From: Acanthaster planci
Lineage: Eukaryota > Echinodermata > Asteroidea > Valvatida > Acanthasteridae
Reading direction: 5' to 3'
NCBI RefSeq assembly: GCF_001949145.1
Contig: NW_019091453.1
Coordinates: 251,084-315,083 of the forward strand
DNA: 64,000 bases
Positions 12,901 to 26,602 of this stretch are shown piece by piece. The notes under the pieces were generated by a model. That model was not told the origin of the DNA. It made no database searches and worked only from the letters and a program-made list of their open reading frames with translations. The translations under genes and the position numbers were made by a program. Numbering within the stretch: position 1 is the stretch's first letter; each line of letters opens with the position of its first letter.

Positions 12901-15900
12901 CCAACAGTCAGTTAAGTGTTGAGCCCCAGGGTGAAAACGTTGGACCGAGAACTACTGCGTTTACCGTGTTTGGCGGTGGTGTGGACTCCAGAGCACGGTG
13001 GCTTGACTGGCACAATCGAGAAAGCCCGTGTTCAAAAATGGGCATCGTTATCTATGACAACGCATACTCGCAGTTGCGCTCTTTTGGTCCAAATCGTAAA
13101 CACTAAAACACATGATTCAGACACGGCCTTTAAGTTCCAGATGGGCCGAGAATCCGAAGGGACAATAAGAAATAAGATGTTGTACTTTGAGAGAAAACTC
13201 TTGTTTGATTTTCAAAGGACGAGACGTTTTGTAAATATTTTGAAACGATTTTTCTTCGAAAGATTTTGTTGACGACTCCGCAATGGCGAAGAGTCGCACT
13301 TTTATATTACAATGTAAATAAAACCATCAACTTCCTGGAACTTTGTGTTTTGCATGCTAGAATTTTGTGTTTTGCATGAGCATGGAAGTTCGTAGCATGC
13401 ATGAGGGCAATCGTTGTGCTCCGAGGGATGACCAAAGTTTCCAACAGACGTGTACATGTACATTATCAAGAAAGAATTGTCTTGCTTCTCGAAACCTGCA
13501 GTCATTTCACTGCCGACGATTTCCCCCAGTCATGCAGTTTCGCACGTCACAAGTTGTTATAGTTTGCACGCCCAGAACGTGGTGCACGCATATGTGCGCT
13601 GCGTGGCTCTCTGGAACTTCCCAAATTGAGTTGTTTCGAAACCCTTCCCGGACAAACCGTCTCCCAGTATCATCTCAACCACATCGCAATTCATAACACC
13701 ACACTAACAGGCCTACTTGACACACTTCACGTACTATCGACAAGTCTATCTGTAATAGCGTGAGTCACCCCACGTCAAGGGCTTCTCCCGCGTTTTTTCC
13801 CTCCGTGTGATTCATGCTGGCCCATGGTCAATAAGGCGAAAGATTTTGCTGGTGCTGTTTTTTCCCCCCAGATAAACTGGCTCCTTGCTTTAGCACACGA
13901 GGCGACTCCATCCCTCGCGTTCGCTCGGCTGTGGCTAGGCTGTGGTTCTGATTCTACAGGAATTCTTTCGCGGCAAACACTGACAATTACAAAGTAGACC
14001 TGAGTGATTTCTGGCTCTTGGGTCCAATAAATTTCTTCTTTTGACATTGTGATACGAGGGAAGGGAAATGCAGTGAGCGTTGTGGTGCTGTACAGAAAAC
14101 AGCTTTAAGATGGATGAACTTTTCCACGATCAGCGAAAGTAATGAAATAATCCGTAAATTTGGAGCTTCAGGTGTTCTTTTTTCAATTAAAAAAAATAGG
14201 AAATAAACGGGATGGAGTTTTATCAGGAGCAAAACGTGTCTGAGTAAACAAATGGCTATCTGGCAACATAAAAACGCGATTTGAAACATTTTAGAAAATA
14301 TTCCTACATTAAAACATCGCATTGGAAAGAAATCTGAAGCTGCAGACGAAACTGAGCGGTTTCGTCGACATTGATAAGATAGTAAAAGTGCAAATGGAAT
14401 GAGCCCACAACTTACTCTGTAGAATCGCAGCCGAACTGTTGAGTACGATATTATAACGGTATACGGTGTAACGTCACGAAACAGGTGTATGTGTGATGTC
14501 CAACCCAACTGGGTTGGGGTATCGTTAGATTGATTTTGAAAATAGATTTATACTTTTTACAAGTACATGTACATATATCTACTCTTTTGGTCCCACAGTA
14601 AGGACTAAAACCCGTAAAATGAAAATTGTGATTACAGTCAGGTAATCATCGCGTACTTTTTGCTCTTAATAACAGGATATCTTAAACTCAAGAATTAGAG
14701 TTCCATTTGTGACATGTCAGTCTAAAAGAAGTATAAACGTGCACGAGGAATTCTGGAGCATACACGCAGTGCGCACAGATCTATATTGACCGAGTGTAAT
14801 TCAAGCTAACTTGGTCCGAAAATATATCGAAACGGGTTTGTTTCTGCGTTGAACGTAAAGCGATTTTTGTTTGTTGGGTTGTTTGTTTTTTTGGTTTTGT
14901 TTTGTTTGTTTTTTTCCTTGACGGAATTTCGAATTGAAATTTTCTCAACAAGCATAACGTGCAGTCTTACCGATCTGTTCTGAAAATTAAATAAATACAT
15001 GTTTCCAGTGTACTTCTTGCAACATCAGTAATTTTCCCTTTGTAATAGTAATTGTAATAAACTGTTTAATGTAGGATTGAAGGTGGAAAGAGGACTTATG
15101 AAACGCTTAGAAAAACGTCACTCTGCAGTTAATTGATTTCTTTTGGCGGCTCCTTTTCATCTGTGAATGACTTGAACATCAATGACTCGAAACGCAACTC
15201 CGATTCTAAGAATTGGGAATACACCAGACGTCATTGAAAATGGACTGTGAATCTTCACCGCTTCAGATCAGCCTATGTTAGAGCGGAAGTGTTGGTATTT
15301 TAATCTGTTGACTTTATTGAGGGTCTGACTGTTGGTTTAGCCTGCCAGTCAACATTGAGACACAATAGGCGGGGAGCATCCTTTGTCATTGGTTACGACC
15401 GACGACAGGGCAAATTAAACAAGTCCTGATAAAGAGTTACAATATTACAGTACCGGGACTGGAGGGGAAAAAATTGAGTGCTATTGCAAACAAATTTCAA
15501 AAGTGTGTCAACAAGAAAAAAAAACACTGCGAAGCTGAAAACTGGTTAACTTTGGTTTAGAAGAATGGTGGAGAAATTGTCAGTAATCAGTGTCAAAAGT
15601 CAAGTAGCGGACTTAGACGTGAGATTATTACCTACGCTGTCCTGTTTGAACTTGCGGCCCAGCAATAACGCATGAGGACGTTATGCATCATGCCTCTTGG
15701 AAACAATCGATATTTGTTATGTACCCCCCCCCATCATGCTGGTATCATGTGCACACCGTGTGACAGTTAAAATTTGACAGCAGCGTCTTCATGTAATAAG
15801 ACAATGCAATGATTCCGTGATGAAGCAGCCTTCAGATTGGCCACACTTTGCACACGTGACAGCTTGCCCACGTGGGACGTGGGAAACGCCGTTAGCGCTA

Positions 15901-16483
15901 TAGCATCAGTACCATGCACCACGAGACAATTATAACCGTACTTTTGCGTGTCCAAGCACATCCTGCATCATTACAAATAAAACATGAAATGGCGAGGTAT
16001 TTTTAGTTGCTTTAGTTTGCAAGGAAAAAGAATCTTATTATGTTTTCTATAACTGGAGCGGGCCTATTATTAAGTAAGTAAGTAAGCAAGTAATAAGGCA
16101 TGGAGGTAGAAATAGCCTCCATAAAAAAGCTCACCTTGCCCTTCTGTAAGTTTGTGGAACAAGGCCATCTTTGGGCGTCCAGCAAAGGCCGAAGCGTTCT
16201 TGACCAGGGCTTCTCGGACTGCCTCAAACCCGTTGACCACCACCACTCGCTGCCCCGCCAAGTTCATGCGGAACACGTTCCCGTAAGTCTTGGTCATCTC
16301 CAGGAACGTGAGATGCGGGTTGGCGCCGAGGCTGAGCAGGCTGCCCACGACGGGTAAGCCCCAGGGGCCCGGCGGGAGGTTCTTTGCTCTGGTACGGTAC
16401 CGGTGAACTGCCGTCATCACCAGGAGAAAAGTGATGGTGAACAACAGAAGTATATGAAATCCGACGAAGATGCTCTCTTCCAT
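9739..16483 (-). CDS. Cytochrome P450, CYP2 clan (complete, three coding exons)
   Basis: Haem-thiolate mono-oxygenase, expected to be anchored in the endoplasmic reticulum and fed electrons by NADPH-P450 reductase; the substrate cannot be told. Coding exons, minus strand: 16483-16135, 11238-10267 and 9917-9739; both introns are phase 1 and GT-AG. They total 1500 nt, or 499 residues, a normal length for the family. In order: an N-terminal membrane anchor (about residues 5-27), the proline hinge LPPGP (36-40), C-helix WREQR (127-131), I-helix AGTET (307-311), K-helix EVQR (364-367), FRPERF (417-422) and the haem loop FSAGRRACPG (438-447) with Cys445 as iron ligand. The haem-loop codon Gly441 is split by the last intron. 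The start was chosen at the Met just before the anchor. Every hallmark is intact, so the gene looks functional. Clan assignment is confident, subfamily is not. Most of the protein lies in one 972-nt exon, unlike the nine-exon vertebrate CYP2 genes. Confidence 0.93.
10267..11238 (-). CDS. P450 coding exon 2 (residues 117-441)
   Basis: Acceptor TACTTCAG|GA and donor AGCTG|GTAAGC, phase 1 at both ends. This one exon carries helices C to L' with WREQR, AGTET, EVQR and the PERF motif. The frame is open throughout. Confidence 0.95.
14862..14919. repeat. TTTG/T-rich low-complexity tract
   Basis: An irregular run of GTTTGTT and T stretches with no higher-order unit. Confidence 0.8.
16071..16093. repeat. 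(TAAG)n microsatellite
   Basis: Five to six imperfect TAAG units in P450 intron 1, about 40 bp from the exon 1 donor. A likely length polymorphism. Confidence 0.85.
16135..16483 (-). CDS. P450 coding exon 1 (residues 1-116 and first base of 117)
   Basis: Encodes the membrane anchor, the LPPGPWGLPVVG hinge and the first beta-sheet/A-B helix region. The donor is CAAG|GTGAGC on the minus strand, phase 1. A long in-frame extension upstream of the chosen ATG lacks family similarity and is probably 5' UTR. Confidence 0.92.
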
Positions 16484-17100
16484 TCTGGCGGAGTTTGGGA
16501 ATAGACTACCGATGATACAGCAGCGAAGCCCAGAAATCAGGTTGTACAACATAAAAAAGATGGTCAACTTTTTTTTCTGAATAAAGAAGTTGAAGTCTTT
16601 TCTGATAATCGATCTGGAGTATCCTTTGCTAAATTTGGCAACTGGCTGTAGCTCTTCGTGATATCTTACGCAAATTGTCCTAGCAGTGACAACAGTCAAG
16701 TTGTGAAGTATCTTCACGAACGGAAAGGCACATCACCATTTGCACACAAATAATCAAGTCCACACACGTTTGCCCTCCACAGTTGTCAAAATGTGATACA
16801 CGCACGTGCTCGAGTTCTGTGATGTCCAAGCTGTCAACATTCAAGCATTATAAGCCTCGCGCGCGCGAGTAATTTGATGACCCCGATCTCCGGCTCCTTA
16901 AATGGTACTGTAGGCGGGGCCATGTGTGACCGAATTTATTTCAGCCTTTCTGTATTGGTTACGGCGCGCGAGTTACTTTGCACTATTGGCAAATCAGAGA
17001 TCACTTACGTCAGTCACTTACATTTCGTTGAATTATGCATGTTCTGCGGAATCGTAAGCGCCATTGCTGTTCACATGGTTCAGTGACTGCACTCAACGTT
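16484..17100 (-). promoter_or_regulatory. Probable P450 5' UTR and promoter region
   Basis: Lies directly upstream of the P450 start codon. It contains a CACGTG E-box at 16803-16808 and a 14-bp CG-alternating palindrome (CTCGCGCGCGCGAG, 16856-16869), and is richer in CpG than the surroundings. No TATA box at a convincing distance. The transcription start site cannot be placed, so this is positional inference. Confidence 0.35.
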
Positions 17101-20100
17101 CAGCGTTAAGTGTGTTTACCCCAGCACTATGGATACGTGCATACACATCTACCTTTCCGGTTAGAGCACGTCTACGTGTTGCGCACTTAGAACATTGTGG
17201 CAACACTTGTGCGTGTCAAACTACGAACCCCGTGCCAAGAAATACAAACGCAGAAATTTCTAGTTCTATCTCTGCCATTTGCCCTCCACTTCCAATTTTC
17301 CATTTTGGTATTTTTAATTGGTAAATGGTAAAACTGACTGCATCGTTATGCTCTAAAGGAAGGTTTTAAATCATAGGCCTATTATTTACCGGCAGAACAA
17401 CCAACTCCGTGGGTTGAATCAGTATCTCCTGTGTGTAGGCTAAGCGTCGGGTTTTTCGCTCTGGCCGCTCCAGTTCCATGAGTCGGCTCGTGCTTAGTTT
17501 TAATGTCCAATGTTCTGCATTTATGCTCATTGCCATTTTGGACTCGTGTATTTTATTCCCACAATACTCTCCACCCGTTTATATTAGCTGCATGCAATTG
17601 TAAAACAACTTGCGTAGTTCACAATACGTTTTTGCCAACCTCTTATTTTTATAAGAGATTGATTTATTCATGTAGATCTACCAAAATTGCATTCAAGTTA
17701 TTCCATCCCACTTGGGATAAACGTTTTGGTGCAAAAATTAAGAGTGTAGTAAAAAAAATAATAAACGATGTGCCATGGCGACGGTAGCTATTTTCATGCT
17801 AAATTTGACATATTCATTCACCTGATGTTTACTTCGAAAATAGGGATGAGTTTTGATTAATTTTGAATGATAGTATAAAAAGGATTTATGCCCAAAAACT
17901 CAACAATTTGTGTGGTTTTCAAACGTCTGTACATGCAAACTACCTGATTAAACGAATCTGTTTACTTCAGTGTCGACATTAATCATAACACGCAAGAGGG
18001 TGGGGACATTCCACAATGGACGGAAACAAAATATTTTGCAGCCGAATGTAAGTGGGCCCTGGGATCCGCCGAGCACGACTTTGGCCGGTATCGTCATCCT
18101 CCGAGTCGAATCGCAGGTTACCACTAGGAGAACACGCGGAAGGCGGTCAGCCCGCACATCCGCCGATATCGTTCAGCCCATAGTCGGGCCACCACGCGTG
18201 TGCTACGCGACGATATGTTGACAGACAGGATGTGCGGACGGACATAGGCAAACCTCCGGATTTCCACAGATTGTGAATTCAGGACACAGAATGATTAAAA
18301 ATTTGTTTAATAATAGTTTTTAAAGAAATAGTAAGGTTAGCTGTTCTGGTCCACATATACATCCGGTTCCCTGGTATTTGAAATGGCAGCTTGGGGGTAA
18401 GGGGTCTGACACACCCCTCCCCCATTTTCTCTCGCCTTCCAGGCCCTGGGTTGTTCAACTCTACAACTACATGTATTGTGTGTACATTTTGTTTGACTCT
18501 GAGAACTAAGTCGTTGAAGTATCCCCCCGCAAAAATTTGCTGTCACCACTGCATCTGGCTGCAGGTGGGTCCAAGGAACTCGTGGTGCGCTACAAGATGT
18601 AAAGATGATAATTGGGAATGTATGCACCTGCCCAGTCTGGACCCACGCTAACATAAGGTATAGTTTACGGTGAATATCTACAATTCAACCCCGGTGTGAG
18701 TAATTTGGAAGTGAACATGTTTCTGTCATCGGATGTCTGTTTGGAAAGCACTGGAAATTAGAATTTAGTGTTTGAAAATATCAGTTTCAACACCGTAGTT
18801 GACTCGTTCGGGTGTTTCGGTGTTGTGTTGTTGCAATGCCGCTGACTTCATAAACAAGAGCAATCTTTTTGAGAGCGTTTGGTATGTTTCCCACAAAAGT
18901 GTGCCACACTTAAGTTGTAACTCATACCTAAAGGCTTTGTTTATTTCGACACCGACCCTTCACCACAAAAACATGCAATGTGGCCAGTGCGGTCTCCTTT
19001 GCTCAAAAGCCCACACCTAACACCAGTCTACCGCTGGAGGGCGTGCGTGATTCTTTGTCCCTTTGGACGCACGCTCGTGGTCTGTCAGTGCGGCGTCGGT
19101 AGAGACCCCCTGTTGTACCCTTCCGCAGGGAATTTCACTCCCTGTCAAGACATATATTTCATGTTTGCTTGATTTAATAGGAGAGGACTTACCAAGTCAC
19201 TGTTATTTCAAGTACAGTCGGCACTGATCAGGCCACGAAGGGGCTCACGTGCATTCGCGAAAAATACGCACGTACTTTTTTAAATACATTTAGATGTACA
19301 TGTATTTTAGTGATTGGCAAAATGACGACCTCCAAACCTATTTATCAATATATTTTCATTATTTTGTCAGCGAGTGGGTTTGTTTTAAGTGTTTCAGCGT
19401 CCACGTTTTTATTCATTTTTGTATGCCATTCTGTATAACAGGTTATTGCGCGACTGCAGTAAAATTAAAAAATGCCACTCTCGTGACAATAAACAAAGAT
19501 ACAAGCTCTGTTCATTTTCAATACGGATGTCAACTCGGTGTTTAAAGGATGCTTGCAGTTAATATGCAAGGTAATAATATGAAACCAAAATTTGTTTTGT
19601 GATATTTGGGATTTGGAAATTATGAACCGGCTCGCGCCCCAACCGACAAAATTGGGGAAAATGTACAAATTGACGCCAAAGGCAACGGTGGCGGAACAGG
19701 TTTAAAAGTGGAGGGGGTCAGTTGTGAGACCATTAGGCATCAACCATTAACAGGCCGACCCATCAAGCCCCACCCCATTATAGGACCTGCAAAAAATGTG
19801 GGGGTACGCCCCCTACGTCAAAAAGTGCCCCCCCCCCCGCTGCCGCCGCCAGTGGCTAAAAGGGGAGGGCTCGAAATATTGGTGGGGGAACGAGCCACGC
19901 CTTTCTCAGTCTGCCTATTTTTATCGAATTCGTGTGTGTTCAGACTTAATTTCGTCGTCGGGGTGTCCGGAGACGTGTAGACGAAAGTGGTCACCGAAGG
20001 AATGCGAACCAGTTGGTCCTGTCGGAAAACTATCGATCTGATTTAATCATCATAATTAGTGTAGGCCCGTAGTTATAATGTAATCATCATTCTTGGCCAA

Positions 20101-23100
20101 AAAAATACAAAAAAATCAGTAAACGTCAGTCCACCATTAAGCTGACATTTCGGATACAGTGATACAGTTGTTTGACATTCTCCAGAACACCGAACTTGTC
20201 CAATCAACAAGAAATCGGGGGGGGGGAGAATTTTAAAACGCGAGCGATCACATGCTATTTCTTCCTTGTACCTCATCGAACTCATTGCGCCGATAAATAA
20301 AGTTTGATTGAGTACATGGTTAAGAGTACAAGGCCGTCCTATGCAGCGGTTACTGGCTGACCTCCTTCTCATCCTCAAGTGTACCTCTGAGTTGCCGTCC
20401 ATGCTCCACCCAAGTCATAAAACTGTTCGAGAAAGACAGGGAGGTTGAGTCTGAAAAAAAATGGACACATTGTATTATTGCTCAGTTGGTGTTTTCAAAA
20501 GAATCCGGTAAAATAAGATGAATCATTATTTTCAAAGTGCATGTTAGAAATGGTTTCCAAATTTGGTGCAAACTGCTACACTCCCATCCTCGCTGTCCAA
20601 AGTACGGGCTTTACAGTACGGTTGCATGGTGAAGGAGTTCGTCTTTAACACTGGAATTGTCTTCAAGGCTGCATCTTTTTTTCTCTCTTTTTTCGTGAGC
20701 ACACGAGACTTATCGGTGTATCCTCCTTGAGATCATGTGAGTAGGCCTACTTGTAATAAGCATGGATGTATTAAGTAAGGGTAGCACGAAACTTTCAGGA
20801 AACGGGGTGATTTGGGAGGTTGGACAGGCCTCCTGTAGGGTTGTTGTATGTTCGGTTAAGGACAAAACAAAAGCATTGTCTTTGAACAAAGACAAATACA
20901 CTCACCCCCCCACACACACACACAAACGTGCGTAAAACAAGAATAAACCATGCAGCATCCTGGACCCGCCCGCCCCTGCTTCATTTTCCGTAGCTAAAAT
21001 TGTTGGGGGTGACTTGCATTCTCGTGAAAGGTTTTAGTCCACAAGAGCCGGGCTTGCTTTGACATTTTCTGATCACCTTTTCCAAGACACGATGCCGCCT
21101 TCACAGATTAGGTTCATAATAGGAGCTACTTCAGCATGCTACAATACAAATCCTCGAAGTACTGATAATAGACTCAGAATTGATCCAAACAAGGATACCT
21201 CCGTGCTTGAGGGTGTTTCTGAATCATCACCACCCCAAGTCGCCCACGGAACTTTCGCGGTGAGACCTAACACATGTATTATCATCATCGACTCCCCAAG
21301 GGGAAAAACGACCCGGCGTCGGTGACGGTGCTGTGGCGCGGCGGCCGGGGAGGTTGTGCCCGAAGCAAGCGGAAGTTTTTTAAAACGGCGCCGGATCCGC
21401 GCTTTAGATTGAAAACAGTTTCAGCGCCCGGGTCGTGTGCCAAGTTGATTTTTTTTCCCTCCCCTTAATTTAATACATGCGAGAGTCCAAAGATTTCATT
21501 GGCCTGGTCCGAGTTATTGTTCCAATATGTTAGGAAGCTTCTAGTTCCCCCATAGGATAGAATTGAATAGTTGGGAAAGGGTTTCGGAAAACAAACCAAG
21601 CGAACAATCTACATTGCGGCGTGAAGAATTTTGAAATACAAACAATTGTAGAACGTTTGTTATTAAAATAAGTGAAACGGTATGGGTATTGTTTAAGGAA
21701 ATAGTTCAAAGCAGCAAATAGCCACAACTTGATAGGAAACAGCCTTTTTTCCTTATTATCGAATAAATCTCTAACTTAAATGTTCTTGTCAAAGGTTATC
21801 ACATAGGTATAATCTTGCCAAATGCGCTGGTGTGGAGTGACCTCATTAATATACTTAACACTCGGTAGGTTAAGTTGTCCAGCTTGGGAGAAACTTTATT
21901 TGAACAATTTATTCGTAATGTTTGAAAGAATTCAAATTTATCAATGCTATGGAAAGGTGGTTTACATTGTGTATTTAAATTTCAAAAGTTTGCCCTTCAA
22001 ATAGTCTGAACTGTGTGCACAAGTAGTGCAAGTGTACACAGGCCTTTCCAACGCTTCATGGAGAATTGAGGAGGAAGCGCACGGAGTGGCATGGTCACTA
22101 TGTTATGGTCAAATTCTCGGAATTTCTTCAGGTGGTTTACCGCCTTACGTAATCATAGAGATAGTAGTCACCTCGACAGTTCTCTTGGTCCTTTAAAATA
22201 GGTGTTCAACACCGACAAATTATCTTATAAATGTGTCAAAGTTCTAAAAGGCATCATTATAAAAGGCTATTGGTAGACCGATGTTTTGGTCATTTTCGAA
22301 GAATTGTTTTTGAGGTTTTGCATTTTCAAAGTCGATGACTCGTCCAGCTGACCATGGGGCTGTCCACAATGTAAAAATAGCATAGGAGTCTTGACACGGT
22401 CAGAACCACTCGTTGTCCGTGCGCAAGAGAGGGAGTGCTAGAATCGTTTTTGTTGTGTGCATTACGCGCACTTAATAGTGGATCACCCCTTACTGAACTT
22501 GTGCCGTGGTTGTCAGAGATTGAGAATGGAAGGACAGCTTATCGCTAGACGGTGGGAGTTCGATCGTCGCGCCACCTCGCTGACAGAGTGCGGAAAGAGG
22601 ATTATATCTACTTCCACTTGACAGGGGAGGCTCGGGACGGTCCGAGCGAATGATTTAGTGTGCATTTATCAGTTCCTTCTTTAAACATTGACTTTGCTAT
22701 GGTAACTAGGTTTTAAAATTCCAATACCTAATGCCGACTGCCCACCTGCAAACTATTTTGTTGTATACAGTCGAAGGATTGTCCTGAGAGGGCGATTTAT
22801 AGGCCTGCGTGGCTTTGTCAGACTGACACGGCCGCGGCTGCAAATGAAATGTTTCTGTATGAGAGTCGTTTGCCAAAGAATGCCAAATAACTTGTGTACA
22901 AGTGTCACTCAATGCAATGTGCTCTCAAACATACAACGATATCCATTTCCCCTTCTCGTGACGCCCCTGGTTGTCACTGATGAATGTATTCAATTTCAAA
23001 GCCCTCCCCGAAATTTGCTGCGAATCCCAAGGCTATTATTATACAATGGTGCAAAATTTGAGTTGGGAAATTGTAATGTTGGTTTCACAATACTCCTGAC

Positions 23101-26068
23101 CCTTTAATCATCAAAATGGACTAAATCTGAGCTGAGAGAGGGAGAAGGATCTTCTACCAACTTTAACATCCCAGTGTTTCTGTTTTCGTTGGTTAAATTT
23201 CGCCGGAGTGTGTTACTATAACACGTTGCTCTGTAGGCTTTCACGGAAGTGGGTTCCGTGTCGTAGTTGTTTGTCTTGAGGGCCGATTGAGTTGGCGCCG
23301 GATGTATTTTATCACACCACCAACACCGTGACTGTTGACGGGTATGAAACCACGTCAAATTAAAAAATTATGAAACACAGAAATGGAAATAAAACTATGA
23401 ATACAGATATTTATAAGCATATAACTTTTATTTTTTCACGCGAAAGGGTGAACATTTAGTTCAGCATTTAAATGTTCTCTGTATAAAATGTCAGACGAGG
23501 TAAGCTCAGTGATGGTGGACATTGGTGTAAAGCTACAAATTAGGGGATAGACATGCGCAGGCGCAGGCCTATCCCCCCGGAAAAAGGTATTGTTTCAAAC
23601 TTCAAGACACCCATTACAATAAAAAGGCGAGGCTCCCAAGTAGGCTTTCCCTACGTGGCTTTCGCAGTAACTCCAAATATTTGCTCAGCACTTTGATGCC
23701 AAACTTTTTCTGTATTAACATCCGGGATTGCTTGTAATTACTTTTTTCCCTTGTTGATCAAGAAAATCTTGGACGCAAACAAATTGTATTTTGTATGTTT
23801 GACCCCCAAAGTAGTTGGACTTTCAATCTCAATCCCGCACCCTACGAAAGATGTCATGTCCACTTTAAGCTGGGTGTAACAACCGCCTCTTCGATGACAT
23901 GTTAGATCAGTCTAGTAAGTAGGGCTACGGACAATGCACGTTTGACAAATATTATCTACATCGTTGGCTTTCAAATGGCAAGAAAAGGCCTTTGGTGTGC
24001 AATTAATGTTCGCTGATTCAATAGCACTCAGGCCGATACGAAATAGGCACACTTCACCTGATTTGCGTATCACGGAGTAAAAGTCGAAGTGCATTTTGGT
24101 CGAACTTGAAACCTGCCAGTTTGGATATCCGGGGGTCTTACTAATCCAAAGCAAAACATCTTTGTACTTCCGTTTGACGTCCGGCGACACTTTCCCGAAT
24201 TCGAGGAATTTCCGGGCTTCATTAAACTAAATTCACTCTTTCCCGTGAATTCCATCAAGTCTGCAAAGCCACCCAGGCGATAGCAACATTGTTACAACTA
24301 TTGATAATAAATTTCAGACTGTATGTGTACCTCTGAACCCGATCTGTTTTCAAGTGGTTTGTTGTTTTCACAAAGTCCGTGTTCTCGAAATTTATGAGCG
24401 TAAAACAGGACCTAGGGACCTCATAGTTCTACCCACTGGCTCTTCTGGAGAAGGCGGAAAATGATACTAGTGACGATGACGTTTGACTCGACTCTACAGA
24501 GAATCGATGGTGGTAGATGGGTTAAGGCGCAGCGTGTGACGTGCATATTGGCAGTTGTGCAACTTGTGCAATAAACAGTGAAAATTGCGAAAACACGTGT
24601 ACAATAAAATTGGGCAGCCAGCTTAACCGAAGATGTTCCAGATATTGTCTAAGCCATCGTCAGTTTTTACTGAGTTACTGTTCAGATGGAAAGGATGAAC
24701 ATATGGGATCAAATCATTGTGAAGTTTTCCCAAATGGCATTGTTTTAGTTTAAGTATCAACTGGGATTTGATGTAGAAAAGAAATCCGGTCTTGCAGGTG
24801 CGCTCGCTAGCAAATGCCGCCGGTGCTTAGTACACGAATACTGCAATTATGACTTCTTCAACAGTACAAGCTTATAAACTTCACAAGTAGGGCCTAACTT
24901 TTTCTCCTAAGAGTACGTGTTTTCCATGGATGATGAGTTTTGCAGGGGGGGTTGCCTTTAAAAGTAGGTCTCCTCAAGCTAGTATGGTGAGTTTCGGCCG
25001 CATGAGGTTTCTAATGAGTTGCCAAAAGATTGCAAAACTGGCAGCAGGGCTCGCTGTGTGAATTATGAAATGGCAGGCTGTGCTGTTTGCATTTATTCCG
25101 AACGGCCTCGACTGGATGTTGGCCATTGAGGGAATTACCAGGAATTTTGGTGGTCTTCTACCGAGGACGGAGGATTATTTTTGTGCCCACCTTTGATGAA
25201 AAAAAAAAACTTTCAAATTTTCGAGCACACATAGAAATAACACATTGTTAGAGTCTTTACTTCAATGGCTTATGTGCGAGTGTTGACGGTGATGATCAAG
25301 CCCGCCCTCTACAATTTAATCTCCAGTGGAAAGATCGTAATAAAAATGGAGTGAACGGTGCGTACCCCCTCTATAGTTCAAATTTTAACTTATGACAGTT
25401 ACCCTGACGACTTATACTGTACTGTAGTAGGATCTTAAACTTGGGAGCCAGATTAAGTTTTGTTGTTATCCGGATCATGTGGCGCTGCACGGGCCACAAA
25501 CCCGCGTAATTTGGTCAGTGTCTGACGCAAAGAACCTGCATCTGAAAAACCTCACTAACGTCAGTGAATGACGCCTTCAGTGCACAATTTTGATCATTAA
25601 ACCATCCAATTAATTACCTTATTTAAAGAATAAGGTAAGTATAGAGCGGAAGACTCAGAGATTTGAGCAAACAGTCACAAAAACATTTCAGGGAACAGTT
25701 ATATTCCCTACCATCAGACCTAGCCCAGGTGGACTCCTTGACCGTACTACGTTACAGACAACGTCCAACCTGGGCTACCACCAGACCATGCCTAGGCTAC
25801 AGTGACCTGAAGGGAGGTGATATTTTATTTAGGCCTACCTGGCATATTTATACCAAACGATATTTTGCCAGGAACATGCCAAGTAGCTGTGTGTGTTTTG
25901 TTTTGTTTTTAGGACTTCTTACCGTGACAAATCTAGCTTAGTCTGGTCTATTTCGTCCTCCATGCAGGGCTGGTTTTGCCATGTGTGTACCAAACATCAC
26001 ATAACCCCAGAAGTGCAGAGTCTGGACCCCACAGTTCTGGTGGTAACCATCTCAGGTGTGACTTCACA

Positions 26069-26602
26069 CAGTGCTTCCACTGTCCTTATTTTTGCTTTCG
26101 AAGGAAATTTTTAGGAAAGGAAAAAATCTCAGGTATTTTTAGGAAATCCCCCAAATCTAAAGAAATTCTAAGGAAATTATGAAATTCTGAGCAAATTCTA
26201 CAAATATTCAAAAAACTTAGCAGTAAAATCTACATTTCAAACTCTGCCAGATTTAGGATGACTAGAAACAAGACTAGTAGAATAAAACTTTCTGTTTGTG
26301 CGCACAAGTTTATCCGTGTCATTCAGATCAAAGATAGTATAGCGCTGCGCGGCGTACGCTGACCCATTTTTGATTCAGATCAATATCACCACCAATGATG
26401 CACACAGTCTGAGTTTTTTTGTTCAAGACCGTGAGCTTGAGCATTGTATTGACCTCTGCTTATCATCTAGCAAACAAAAATAGTAGTTTTGGTGGTATAT
26501 ATGGCTTTTTGGTGGTTAACTAAAAAATATGAAAATCTGGAGGAAATAAGGAAATTTGGCTCTGGGGCTAGGGAAATTTTCATTTTGACTGTGGAAGCAC
26601 TG
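26069..26602. mobile_element. hAT-like MITE with 8-bp target-site duplication
   Basis: Terminal inverted repeats CAGTGCTTCCAC(T/A)GTC at both ends, 16 bp with one mismatch. Flanking octamers are ACTTCACA (26061-26068) and ATTTCACA (26603-26610), one mismatch apart. The CAGTG terminus and the 8-bp duplication are hAT hallmarks. The 534-bp interior is AT-rich, full of AGGAAATT-like words and without coding capacity, so the element is non-autonomous. Confidence 0.82.

Larger units (their letters stand above)
11239..16134 (-). other. P450 intron 1 (4.9 kb)
   Basis: Contains no recognised gene. Plus-strand frames near 12.4-13.3 kb are open for about 100-126 codons but show no domain or codon signal that I trust. 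It also holds a T/G low-complexity run near 14.86 kb, a C-run near 15.73 kb, two CACGTG E-boxes at 15853 and 15869, and a TAAG microsatellite close to the donor. Confidence 0.7.

Noticed and set aside
12385-13272. Several 100-126-codon plus-strand frames opposite P450 intron 1
   Set aside because: Overlapping frames in different phases, no recognisable motif, no consistent splice chain.
15853-15874. Two CACGTG E-boxes as a P450 enhancer
   Set aside because: Two hexamers in a 4.9-kb intron are expected by chance often enough; no further support.
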